Shown here: positions 45,721 through 56,039 of the stretch, piece by piece | Numbering within the stretch: the stretch's first letter is position 1 | Layout: each line of letters begins with the position of its first letter | DNA from: Peronospora farinosa | Lineage: Eukaryota; Oomycota; Peronosporomycetes; Peronosporales; Peronosporaceae | NCBI GenBank assembly: GCA_947646735.1 | Contig: CANTFK010000666.1 | Location: forward strand, 186,001 to 250,000 | Direction: 5' to 3' | Length of the DNA: 64,000 bases | The notes under the pieces: model-generated | What the model saw: the letters and a program-made list of their open reading frames with translations, nothing else | Told to the model about the DNA's origin: nothing | Databases searched by the model: none | Made by a program: the position numbers and the translations under genes

Positions 45721-46440
45721 CGTGACTCCTTTGTGACACCTATAGGTGACGTAACCACTGCTAAACTAGCAGTGTCGCTAGGGCAACCTTTGCCCTCTTT
45801 GGCATTTGCACCGAGCGAAGTGAGGGGCCCTCTCCCACTAAGACTCGGGCTGCGTACAAACGAGACTGGCGTCCAAGGATGGCGCAGTCCGTTAATGTAA
45901 AACGGTGTTTCACCCGTACTGGCGTGAACACTGTTATTAATAGCGAGCTCCACTAATGGCAATTGCTTGCTCCATTCCTTAGGAGTCGCTTTTGTGCGCA
46001 ACACATCCGCCACTACTCGATTGGATCGTTCCATTTGGCCATACGTCTGGGAATGTTTGGCTGTTGACATGTGGAGCTTGCTACCTAGCAGCTCAAACAC
46101 ATGACGCCAATAACCTGACGTAAAACGCAGATTATGATACGATACTATGGATTCGGGATCCCGTGTAGTCGATACACATAATACAGAAACAAAAGGGAAG
46201 CCTCTTTTCCTGAGATCTTGGTGCTACATGGTGCTAAATGCACCATCTTGCTCATTCGGTCTACGAAGACGACGAGCCCCGTCCTGCCTTTATGGTCAGG
46301 CGGTAAGCCAAACATGAGTTCCAAACTGATCGACTTCCAACAATCCGTTGGAATTGGCAGTGGCTTCAATGGCGCACTTCTAGAAGATGCAGGCTTTATG
46401 CGCTGACACTCTTCGCAAGAGCGAATATAGTTGGCCACCC
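45717..46440 (-). pseudogene. Integrase core of element B2
   Basis: The zinc-domain end (CEECQRIKPASS) and core start are in 46438-46145. The core remainder (LLGSKLHMSTAKHSQTYGQM.., ELAINNSVHASTGETPFYING) is in 46100-45717. The first catalytic position reads ISLELMFGL where functional gypsy integrases have M-D-F/L, an Asp-to-Glu change. The second Asp block lies in a broken stretch around 46110-46145. Confidence 0.8.
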
Positions 46441-46456
46441 ACCGATATAGGTGGGG

Positions 46457-47450
46457 CTACCAAAATTCCTCTGACACTCGTAAGTATGTCTTTTTACGGC
46501 CCAGATGCCCACTAGATGGCGCATCATGGCACTCATGATGTATCATCAGCTTGAGATCTGTGTCATGAGGGACATAGATTGTTAAGGGGTCACAGGGTGA
46601 CAGATGATGCCATAATATGCCATCACAGTAACTAAAGCGATTAAGCTTCGCTTTGAGGTGCGACGGAAGGGTAACCTTTCGCTCACCAAAGTGATCCAAC
46701 AGCAGGCGACAACGTTCGTCTTGACTGTAACACTCCTTGATATCGGAGGCCATTGAGCTCTTCATATGGTAGGCCTTCATGGCTGCCAATGTTGACGACT
46801 CAACTTGTGCTTTCGCACGAGACACACTATCCTGGTGTCTTGCCTCGAAGTCTGGTCTGCGCGATAACGCGTCAGCCAAGACATTCGACTTACCCGGCTT
46901 ATAGTCAACTTTGAAATTAAATTCAGAAAAGAATGTCAGCCATCTCGCCATTCTTGGCGAAAGGTGTCGTGAATTTATAGCGGTCCACAGTGATGCGTGA
47001 TCCGTATAAACCACAAAAGGTTCGGTGCTCAAGAGGTGCACCCGAATCTTTGTAAGAGCCGACTTAATTGAAAGCAGCTCCTTGTCATGCACAGGGTAAT
47101 TCATCTCTGCAGCTTTCAAAAGCCAAAACTGATATGAAATGACACGGTTGATCGGCAACGCGCTCATAGCAAAAGGATGCCTTTATTATCTATTTGCTAT
47201 GAGCGCGCTGCCGATTGCAAAATTGCTTGCATCGCAGACGACGCTTAAGGGCTTATCCGCGCCTGGCAATGCCAAGACCGGTGCCTCTACAAGAGATTGC
47301 TTCACTGATGTGAACGCATCTTCTTGTTACTTTGACCAAGTCCATTCTGTATCCTTTTTCAAAAGATAAGACAATGGCTTAGTCTGCTCCGCCTAATTCT
47401 TGCTGCACTTATGCAAGTAGTTAGCGAGTCCAAGGAATTGGCGCAGATAC
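46457..47450 (-). pseudogene. RNase H region of element B2
   Basis: The open frame 47167-46457 carries NYPVHDKELLSIKSALTKIR, FVVYTDHASLW, RMARWLTFFSEFNFKVDYK and ADALSRRPDF, followed by the zinc-domain start (SGHLGRKKTYLRVSEEFW). Upstream, 47450-47170 holds the RT connection in other frames. A small inverted repeat (a GCTCATAGCAAA block and its complement at about 47160-47210) coincides with a frame break. Confidence 0.8.
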
Positions 47451-47451
47451 T

Positions 47452-48140
47452 TCACATGACGTAGACTGGCCGTTCCTTTACAGCCTTTACCTTTTCTGGG
47501 TCTACTCGTACACCATGTGTACCAACAATGCAGCCCAGCACAGGTATTTCGGGGACCCCTGTGACGCACTTTTGCAAGTTCACGTATAATTGAGCGTCAC
47601 CCAGAGTCTGCAACACAGCGTCTAAATGATGCTTGTGCGACTCTATTGCGCTCAGACCGTCTTCGGTCCTACTATGTACGAATAAATCGTCAAAGTAATG
47701 GGGCGCGTAGGCACGGTGCTGACGCATCACGTGATCCACCACTCGGTTGAATGTTGTTGGAGCATTTTTCAGCTCTTGTGGCATCACAAGCCACTCCCAC
47801 AGCATACCGCTTGGGGTGCTTACTACCGTTTTGGCTACATCGGTATCTCTCACGAGAACTTGATAGTAGCCATCCTTCAGATCCAACGCGGAAAAGATAG
47901 TTGACTTTCCCATGGAGTTCAACAAGACATCTTTCGCGGAATCGGCGTTTGCGCCGTAATGTTGGCCGCGTTCAGCTTATAATAAGCATGAAACACGCGC
48001 TATCCACCTGTTGCTTTACGCACACAGAAGGTCGGGCTGCAGTGAGGCGACTTGCTCTTACGTACATGTCCTACCTTGGCTCGCTTGTCAAAGAACTCAT
48101 CGATGTAATCGACTTGTTCCTTCGGCAACGGCCGTTGTCT
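47452..48140 (-). pseudogene. Reverse transcriptase of element B2
   Basis: The frame 47925-47452 holds SALDLKDGYYQV, STPSGMLWEWLVMPQELKNA, YFDDLFVHS and GVPEIPVLGCIVGTHG. The first RT blocks (PLPKEQ and neighbours) are in 48140-47930 in shifted frames. Extended identity to B1 (6560-7230) shows both copies descend from one family. Confidence 0.87.
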
Positions 48141-48142
48141 GG

Positions 48143-49288
48143 TCACACAATACTCGGTGCCAGGCGCCAGGTCAACTCGTTCCTGATGCCCCTATCGGCC
48201 GGTACGCGACTCGGCACTTCTGCTGGAAACATATCACAGTGTTTCCACAGAACATCATAGAACGGGCTGTCCTTCAAGGCATCCCATCCTTGAGCAGCAA
48301 ACCGTTTCTTCTTTTCGGTTTCCAAGACGCTCTCTTCCATTGTGGATGAAGAGCAACAGTCCACCACGTTTTCCCTGGAACTGGTGCGACTATCTCGTGG
48401 ATCTTTCCTTTCTTTAGTTCGAACAGGAACAGATCCCACGTCATCTCGAAGAGATTTACTATCTCCTCGGGCAGATGCCAAGACAAGTTGGAGCACCTCA
48501 ACTGAGGATGTTTCCGGCATCTTGTCTTCGACGGCCTCGAACAACTCGTTCGTAGGTCCGTCCTCTTGGACCGAGACTGATCCAAGGGTCACTCGTTTCG
48601 ACGTGCTCTTAATCGTCTTGATACGTCTGGTGCTCGCTGTTCGAGTCACCACGACCTTTGACCTGGAAGAAGGTTTCGTTGCTGTTATAGACAGCGCACT
48701 CCTTCCAACCGCACCAGGCTCTTGGCTCTGTGCCGGTTCTTGTGGCGCTTGACTTCCTGTCAGCCCACCATCAACTGCCTCAGGCTCTCGGCTCTGTGCA
48801 GTACCATTGTACGCATCGTTACTTGTCATCGTCCCATTCACTACACCAGTCTTCTCGAGCTGGGTAGGAATTTGTGTCACCTGACTTTCTGTCAGGACAC
48901 TTCAACTACACCGCTCTTTTCGAGCTGGGTAGTACCTGGTGTATCATCATCGTAACCTCGATGTGTTGGACCCAGCATTAAATGCATAACCCTCTCACAG
49001 AAGCACATCCTTTCTGGTGTCTTGCGTAGAGTTATCGAATGTGCTTGTTCGCCAGTCAATCCATGGTTGGTGTTTAGCCAACCAAGGTATGCCTAGGATG
49101 AGGTCATATGGACTCTCTATACCTAGCACTGTGAACTTCTCTTTACAAGAAAAGTCACTGAAGCTGAAGGTGATTTCAACTTGAACTCCCTCCGATTTTA
49201 CGAGCTTGCCGTTCGCTAAGCAAACGGTCGCATCTTCTCGCTTGCCATCCTGGAAAAGCGACTCATAACTCGCCGGACTCTTTATCAA
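48143..49288 (-). pseudogene. Protease end and linker of element B2
   Basis: 49288-48995 matches B1 5430-5690 (SPASYESLFQDGKRED; SPYDLILGIPWLAKHQPWI). 48880-48143 is the acidic linker (SREPEAVDGGLTGSQAPQEP) running into the RT entry (LPADRG-like). Frame changes separate the two. Confidence 0.75.
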
Positions 49289-49318
49289 AGCCGCGATTTT
49301 TTTATAATTCTGTGATGC

Positions 49319-49950
49319 ACCACATGCTGCTCAAGCGTCGCGCATAGTGTGCCCAGCAGTTAAAAGCCTTATCTTCTTTCTCCTCGGTTTCTTCCGCGAA
49401 TAAAAGGATGGCAACACCCTTAATGGGAGGGACGTACTTGCCTATGAGGCGTGCCAAGTATGGCTTTGCGTGGTGGTGGTGTGGGTTTCCATGTACCGCT
49501 GTCGAAAAGCCGTTCGCGTAACGACATCCTCAGGCAAAGTGGCCTCAGGACCAATGGCCCATCCTGATAGGATCTGACCAGATACCTCCTAAAGGTGATC
49601 CTCTACATAGAGTGTCATGAACTTTTAGTTAGTGGAACTGAAGTCTAGCCATATTATACGACCGGCGCTTTGTGCCTTCCTATTGGTCAATGGTCTGTTG
49701 TTGATGCTCCGTAGAGCGAGTTAATAACCATTGTCGTTGACGGTACGTTAGGCGGGTCACGTAACGCTGTAAGCGCATCCGCAGCACCACGTTGAGGGAG
49801 CGGATTTGGTGCATGACTAGTGTCAACTTCAAACGTAAGTGTGGTTAAAAGGGACCCATCGGGTCCCAAGAAGACATTGTCACTGTCATAATCAACTTCT
49901 TCTTCGATGAGATCCCGAAGAGTATGCTACCCAATGCCGGGAGGCGTCAT
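49319..49950 (-). pseudogene. Antisense gene fragment, element A2
   Basis: Reads minus from an ATG at 49950 (MTPPGIG), 106 bp inside the LTR. An in-frame TAG follows after seven codons, then an acidic block ending NVFLGPDGSLLTTLTFE. The frame continues through PQRGAADALTALRDPP to a stop at 49687, with NMARLQ-encoding DNA in another frame near 49645. The order is the same as in element A; the fragment ends at the B2 junction. Confidence 0.65.
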
Positions 49951-50055
49951 GTGTGCCGTGGGCAACCGTAAGATTTAACGATCGCTAAAGCACTACCTCA
50001 AAGAGATAATGTGTTATATGACATTCTATGGGAACTTCAATGTGATGGGGGAGAG

Positions 50056-50705
50056 TGTAACGGGGTTACGTGAAGGTTGTAACATCATACCGAAAGTACA
50101 TTACGGTTGAAGTTTCCCTTTATTGCATATTATGCATTCTTAATACCGATCCTTATAAAAGGGGTTATATAGATGAATGATATTATAAGGTATTAGTTAT
50201 ACCTTATAAAATCGGTATCAGTTCCATACTTGATACCGTAATACTAAGTACATTATACACTGAAAATTGTATGATTCCATATCCAGATACAGACGGTGGC
50301 ATACTATAATTACTATAATAGTAAAATTTAGTGTAGGGTACTTAGATTCGAATTATTCACAAAATCTAATTCATAAATAAAATCAGTTCTCATTTTGAGT
50401 TTAAGATCGCGAGTCTCGATAAGACTTGTTCTCGTGTGCACTTCGTGCGTAGATTCTTTGAACCTCTAAGATTCTAGCTTGTTCTTGCACTCTGTGCGTT
50501 GATTCTCTATACATTATGCTATTGCTTCGTTTAGAGATTAGAAGTCCTCATAGTTTCTTAGAACAGGGTGGCTTCTTCTTAATCGTTTATATAGTTCCTT
50601 AGAACTAAGTGGCTTTTAGACAAAACTTCTAATATTTCTATAGAATTATGAGGCTTTCAGCCTTAAAGCCTTCCTCTAACTAATGAGGTGTGTAGCTCCG
50701 CTACA
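50056..50705 (+). repeat. LTR of element A2
   Basis: 650 bp, starting TGTAACGGGGTTACG and ending GTAGCTCCGCTACA. It shares blocks with the element A LTRs but is clearly divergent in the middle. A purine tract (GATGGGGGAGAG) precedes it. Confidence 0.85.
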
Positions 50706-50820
50706 GGACACATCTAATAATTATATGCAGACATGCACCATGTGGGTGCAAGCAGAAAGTGTAAAGACCTATGTTTAAGAAATATACATTCTTCTGCACA
50801 AGTAAAAAAGTTTATAGGTT

Positions 50821-51012
50821 ATGAGCTCTGCCCACATTGGCTCGACCAAAGTCTCCATCAACCGATTTAATTGTGACAACTACCCGACATGTAGTCGCTA
50901 CATGTGTGGCCTGTTACTTATTAAGTCGACGTGCATGTGTGAGTTGACGCCATACTTCGAGGATCCTCGCGCCATGGACGACTTAATCAAGAGCAAGCAA
51001 AATCGAGATTAG
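50821..51012 (+). pseudogene. Ty1/copia gag N-terminus fragment
   Basis: A 63-codon frame from an ATG encodes the copia gag opening (INRFNCDNYPTCSRYMCGLL), where the family has 'GxNYxxWSRYMRG'. The tryptophan is changed to cysteine. It stops after 63 codons, and no further gag follows. Confidence 0.65.
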
Positions 51013-51108
51013 ACTGATGTTGCTATACATGGATGCAGGTTAGTATCAAGTGGTTGGTGACTAAGAAGAAGCGTAGGTGGCGAGAACGCGCTTAAAGACA
51101 CTTTAAAC

Positions 51109-51172
51109 AGGTGAAGAAGGTTATGGATAATCTGGGGCCTTGGTGATAGTACCACTGTTGACTTGAAGTTTT
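51109..51172 (+). repeat. Direct repeat, left copy
   Basis: About 64 bp beginning GGTGAAGAAGGTTATG and containing GGCCTTGGTGATAGTA. It is repeated at 53067-53130 in the same orientation with a few changes. Confidence 0.75.
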
Positions 51173-51194
51173 AATTTTCCCCCGCAAGTCAAGC

Positions 51195-52880
51195 AGGGCT
51201 TAGCTGATGACCTTAAACTCATCTCGACTCATGACGTGCAGTGATCTGGTGAAGCGGTCATGCTTGATACGGCCGAGTGGTTTGGATAGGATGTCTGCAA
51301 GCATTTCTGATGTCGAGCAGTAGTGGACCGTGACACGCTTGGCATGTACATTGTCGCGAACAAAATGAAACCGGATGTTAATGTGCTTGCTGATAGGTGA
51401 TCTGACGCTGTTCCCCATGTTCATGATTGCAGCTTAATTGTCAGCAATTAGCGAAAGTGGTTCGTGGTTTGCTGTGAGTTTAAGCTCCGACAGGAGATCC
51501 TTCACCCAGAGACATTCACTCACACCTGTTGCACCAGCAATGTACTCATCTTCCATGGTAATTAATGCGACGAAGGGCTGCTTCTTGGAATACCACGATA
51601 TAGGCGAACCATTCATTGTTAGGAGAACACCGGTCGTGGACTTAGCGTCTAGCTTGGAATCGGAATATGATGCGTCACTGGAGACTCTCAGGCGTGGTTG
51701 CGATTGAACCGAATTGAGCTTCTTGATAAAAATGCCGTGAGTCGAAGTGCCTTTGAGGTATCGTATGAGGCGCTTTACATAATTCCAGTGTTTGTTGGTG
51801 GGTGCGTGGGTCGCTCTACACAAAAGATTCACGGTCGTACTGATATCGGGACGAGTGCAGTTGGAGATTCACAATAATGACCCCATAACTTCTTGGTAGA
51901 GTCGTTTGTTTGAGAAGAGGCTCGAGTTGGATCGTATAGCTTGTGTATTTCTTCCATTGGCGTCGAACGGGTAGTACAATTCGTCATTTCGAGCCTGTCG
52001 AGGAGAGCGCTGATGTTGTGCTGCTTTTATAGAAAGTAGCCGTAATCTGTTGTCTCCAAATTAATACCGAGGCAATTTCTGATTGATCCCAAATCGTTGA
52101 TGTCAAATTTGTCGTGGAGCTGTTGCATAAATTTCTCAAATAGGGAGTCATCCTGTGCAATTATAATGACATCGTCGATGTAAAGGCCGACAACTGTAGT
52201 GCCGATGGCTTCATGTTTAAAAAAATCACGGATTTTGGCGGATTTGTGTGTAACCACACTCGGGAAGAAAGCTATGAATCAAGTCGTTACAAAGTCGTCC
52301 GCTCTGTTTTAATCCTTAAAGGATCTTCGGCAATCGATAAACTGCTCCTTCGTCTCAGGATCCGTGTGGTAATTTCACGTAAATCGGACGATCAATCGGT
52401 GCACAAAGATAGGCGTTAGGAACATCACCATGGCTTTATTTATAGCCCCACTGAGCCCCAAGCGTAATAAGAAATCGCGCGCTTGACATTTTGAGTACCG
52501 GAGAGTATGTTTCGCTGAAATCGACACCATAGCGTTGGGTGAATCCTCTTGCCACGAGCCGGGCCTTAAACTTGTCGAGTTCTCCCCTCGATTTGTATTT
52601 GTTTTTAATGACTTATCTTGTTGACACGACCTTGGCCCCAGGTGGTGTGACCGCTTCCTCCCATGTACCATTCTTACACAACTAGTCCAGCTCTTGAATC
52701 ATAGCTTCCTTTAGCTGTGGCTACTTTTACTGATGCTGCTTCAGTGAGTGCCGTCGGGCCCGCGAGCGTGAGAGAGGCGTTTTCTTGGCTCGCTGATGTG
52801 GTAAGTATCTGATGAGGAAGGTCTGGATCGAGTGAGATGGCTCTCAGGCATTGGACTGTCATTGTCATCGACCAGCGGGT
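51195..52880 (-). pseudogene. Ty1/copia pol fragment (RT and RNase H), minus strand
   Basis: The order reads minus: RT entry pieces (52868-52375), the catalytic box YIDDVIIIAQDD (in 52257-52027), the connection, then RNase H with HWNYVKRLIRYLKGT, SDASYSDSKLDAKSTTG, ISWYSKKQPFVALI (51832-51434), and C-terminus STSEMLADILSKPLG (51424-51200). Stops and shifts separate the parts. It is the family's standard C-terminal half without integrase or gag. Confidence 0.85.
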
Positions 52881-53066
52881 CCATGATTTTTTCTTTTAAA
52901 CTCTGGGAAGTGGTTCTGGGCTCAGAACTACTTGGCAGAGGACTATCTAGAAGAAGAATGTGTATTGTTCCCGTGAGGGTTAATACCAGAATGAGATGTA
53001 TAGAAGTGCAGTTGTGTTAATATACCTGTGACTGTAATGCTGTAGATCATGAAATCACGAAAGAAG

Positions 53067-53130
53067 GTGAAGAAGGTTATGAATAATCTAAGGCCTTGGT
53101 GATAGTAGCACTCTTGACTTAAATTCTCGA
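53067..53130 (+). repeat. Direct repeat, right copy
   Basis: Partner of 51109-51172; together they bracket the minus-strand copia pol piece. Confidence 0.75.
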
Positions 53131-53162
53131 TTTGTTGCCGGTCTCGGGGAGTACAAGCCCTA

Positions 53163-54058
53163 GTGCGACCAGCGTACGTGCTTTCGCCATCGCTTGCTCT
53201 CCGGGCCCGAGCTATCCCCTTTTGGCGCCGAGAGCGTCAACATTTGCTGTTCCAGCTCTGGTATCTTTCCGAGCCATCTTTACACAGCGGCGCGCTTAGG
53301 CAAGAAAAGCAACGTCGTTACGACGAGTACAGGCAGACGGAGAAACACCTTCGAGTAGAGGATGAAGTGCAGGCGCGTTTGCGAGCTGAGCAGCTAAGAT
53401 CGTACAGAGAGGCGGGAGAGCGAACGGAGAACCACATGCAGGTAAAAGTTGAAGTTCAGGCGCAGCAAAAAGCTCAAATTGAGGGACAGGCTACCGCACA
53501 AGCACGAGTAATGGTCATTATGCCATTAAGATACGTGAAAGAGCGAGATGAGATACAACGCCAGCACGAGCTACAAAATCAAGCCGTGAAGAAGCGGGAA
53601 GCCAGTGTTGTCATGTATCGAGCGGCCGTAGAAGAGCAGAAATGCGCTCAGATTGAGCGCAAAGCTATGCTAAATGAAGAAGTACAGAAGCTGAGAAAGA
53701 CCAATCAAGAATTCGCCCTTACGGCAACACAAGTAAAGCAACAAATTAAGGAAGCCGAAGAACGGGAGCTCCAGAGGGAAGGGGTCGTTCAAGCATGGGC
53801 AGGGTGTGTACCACCGTTGAAAGCAGGACGAAAGAAGTGTTAAGGTCGGTCTTTGGAGCGGAAGAAGTAAAATGCAAGCTCTTCGTATCAGCAGCGTACC
53901 GAGGAACGCAGGCGAAAGTGGAAAATTTCAGATGGGAATATCCTGAGCAAATGGGAACGGTGACAAAGGTACCGTCATTGAAAGATGGGAAGATCAGCAT
54001 GAAGCCCTTTGATAGTAAGGAGCTTCATGCCGGACCTGAAGCTGAATTTAAATACTAA
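53163..54058 (+). pseudogene. Glutamate/glutamine-rich coiled-coil ORF upstream of copia protease
   Basis: A 226-codon frame without an ATG at its start (GTG at 53163), followed after one shift by a second frame to 54058. Most of the first is charged coiled coil (KQRRYDEYRQTEKHLRVEDE and RKAMLNEEVQKLRKTNQEF). The second includes SAAYRGTQAKVENFRWEYP. It occupies the gag position of the copia element that follows, but it does not look like the usual copia Gag. It may be a separate captured segment or an aberrant gag. Function unknown. Confidence 0.4.
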
Positions 54059-54684
54059 GGCCGGGGTCTGAAGACGAGATAAATATGGATGAAGAGTCTT
54101 GTGGATTCGCATGAGCAATGAGGTAAAGATCAGCAAAGGGCGGATGTTTGCGTGGAGAAGTGTAAAAGTTCTTCAACGGGCTCAGAGATGAGTGGTGAGA
54201 AAGTGGACCCACTCTGACACATGCCATGAAGGGGTTAAGAGCAGCAAATTCTAGGTCTTATTACTGCGCACAAGTAAGTGCGTTTCTTAGAAAGAAGAAG
54301 AGTGCACATGACACCTGGCACGGGAGCTAATTTTACCTTATGGCTGTAAGTAACGATACTGGCACGTCAGCGGCAATGGTCCTGGTGATCATGATCTTGC
54401 ACACGTCTCCTGCATTGCGGCCGATTATGGTAAGCCAGACAGACACGAACCACAAATATTACGTTGTACCTGCACTAGAGATCGCGCAGTGGGCGCAAAC
54501 GTACGAAGATGTAGAGAGTAAGGATTAGCGGTCCATTAAGGCAGAAGCAGCGAGCATTTTCTAAGATGTAGATTTGTGGTATGGTAGGACCCATCGCCCG
54601 AAATTGCGAAAATTGAGAAGGATGACGGTAGAGCAAAAGTAAGCCTCGATGGGCTCTTTCGGACACAGCGCGTGACGAGCTTGA

Positions 54685-55830
54685 TAAAATCAGCTGAATT
54701 TTGGACTCAGGTTGCAGCTCGCATGTGATGTGTGATCAAGCGATGCTCTATGACTATGAAGATGTTGATGACACTAAAGGTTGTTATTTGCCGTATGGGT
54801 CCGGATGTAATAATCCGCCGCGGCACAGCTCGCATAAACATTCAGGAGGACGAAAACTCGTACTGGATTTCCCTGAGTAACGCGTGCTACGCTCCAGATT
54901 TAGCGCTAAACCTCATATCACTTGAAAGTTCGATAAAAAGAGACTGCAGCTCGAGTATGCATCATGCGAGACATACAGTCATGAAGTAGGAACAGGTAAT
55001 TATGTACGTGAGGACCAAATTCAGTTTATTGGTATTGGACGTCGGTGCAGAACGCCGACCCAAAAGAAAACGGCAAGAGTGGGGTTGTTGACGCGACAAT
55101 TTCACCTGCGGAAGTATATCGTGAATCTTTACTTTATTTCCACATCCGCTATGGGCATATATATTAATTACGGTGATGTGGAGCGGTAGACCAAGGAACC
55201 CCGTAATGGGATCGAAGAGCGAACCATGCACGAAAAAGTTGCCTTACCTGTGCCAAAGGCGAACAAACTAAGGCGTCACAGCCTAAAAATGACACTGGAG
55301 AAGGCGCTCCAGCGGACGTGATCCGAGCGTTCATTGTAGTGACTTGAAAGGCCTAATTACGCCGGTTGACAAGAACAGACATCAGTGGTAAATTATGCGG
55401 AATATCAGTCTAATTATTACCGACTTTTCTCGGCTAAAACTAAGGATGCGGCAGCCAAAATGCTCCAACATTTATATGGTTTGGCTCGAATGGAGATTTA
55501 TTGTACGGGTGCATGTATTACTGCCCAACGACGGGAGAGAGTTCAAGACCCTAGACCTGTTCTGCCGCAACACGTGGATTGCTGGACAGGTAGCTGAAGC
55601 CAACAACTCTGCTGCTAATGGAAAAGCAAAATGCGCCGCACCGTCATGAGCATGGTGCAGTGTATGTTTTTCGGTTGCGAATTGTCCCTCGGAGACTGGG
55701 ATATGCGGAGGTATATGCAGCAAACGTCCTCAACCGTACGCCAACTTGGGCAAATGTAAGGAGAAAGCCACCTATCGCGATATTAACAGGCAAAAAAAGA
55801 GCATCGTTGACGCTGTAGCCTTCGGGTCGA
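54685..55830 (+). pseudogene. Ty1/copia protease and integrase fragment
   Basis: The protease active site DSGCSSHVMCD lies at about 54700-54735 (usual DSGA/C-T-x-H pattern), followed by 'SNACYAPDLALNLISLES', the block after the protease. Integrase core pieces follow: DGREFKTLDLFC and QVAEANNSAANGKA (55540-55640), then YAANVLNRTPTWAN (55700-55740), the stretch after the catalytic Glu. Many stops. Plus orientation, opposite to the pol piece at 51.2-52.9 kb. Confidence 0.75.
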
Positions 55831-56039
55831 CCCGTACAGCCTATCAGAACCCAAAAACGATGTCACTCCGAAAAGTGGAACCCAAGAAATTATCTTAGGA
55901 AAAAAGGAATAAACAAAGGACTACAAGGTCATGGTACCAAGATATCAGACAGTGATAACCGATGTCTGCTGGATGAACACAAGCGCCGCGACCGCATTTA
56001 CCTAAGCCAAGAATACAAACGGCGAAAAGGGGCGACAGC

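Larger units (their letters stand above)
43106..49318 (-). mobile_element. Ty3/gypsy element B2 (minus strand), 5'-truncated
   Basis: Second copy of the family seen at 3.5-7.2 kb, facing the other way. It keeps the protease end, linker, RT, RNase H, integrase, C-terminal tail, an antisense gene and a 3' LTR. Gag and the 5' LTR are missing: the match to B1 ends at about 49318, where family A sequence begins. All pol segments are interrupted. The LTR start is supported by a purine tract (AAAGAGGGGATGG, reading minus) just before it. Confidence 0.85.
49319..50705 (+). mobile_element. 3' fragment of a second family A element (A2)
   Basis: The left border is the abrupt junction with B2 at about 49318. 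The interior (49319-50055) matches element A 40600-41360, including the antisense gene. A related LTR follows at 50056-50705. Gag and most of pol are missing. Similarity to element A is lower than between A's two LTRs, so A2 is an older or different subfamily member. Confidence 0.8.
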
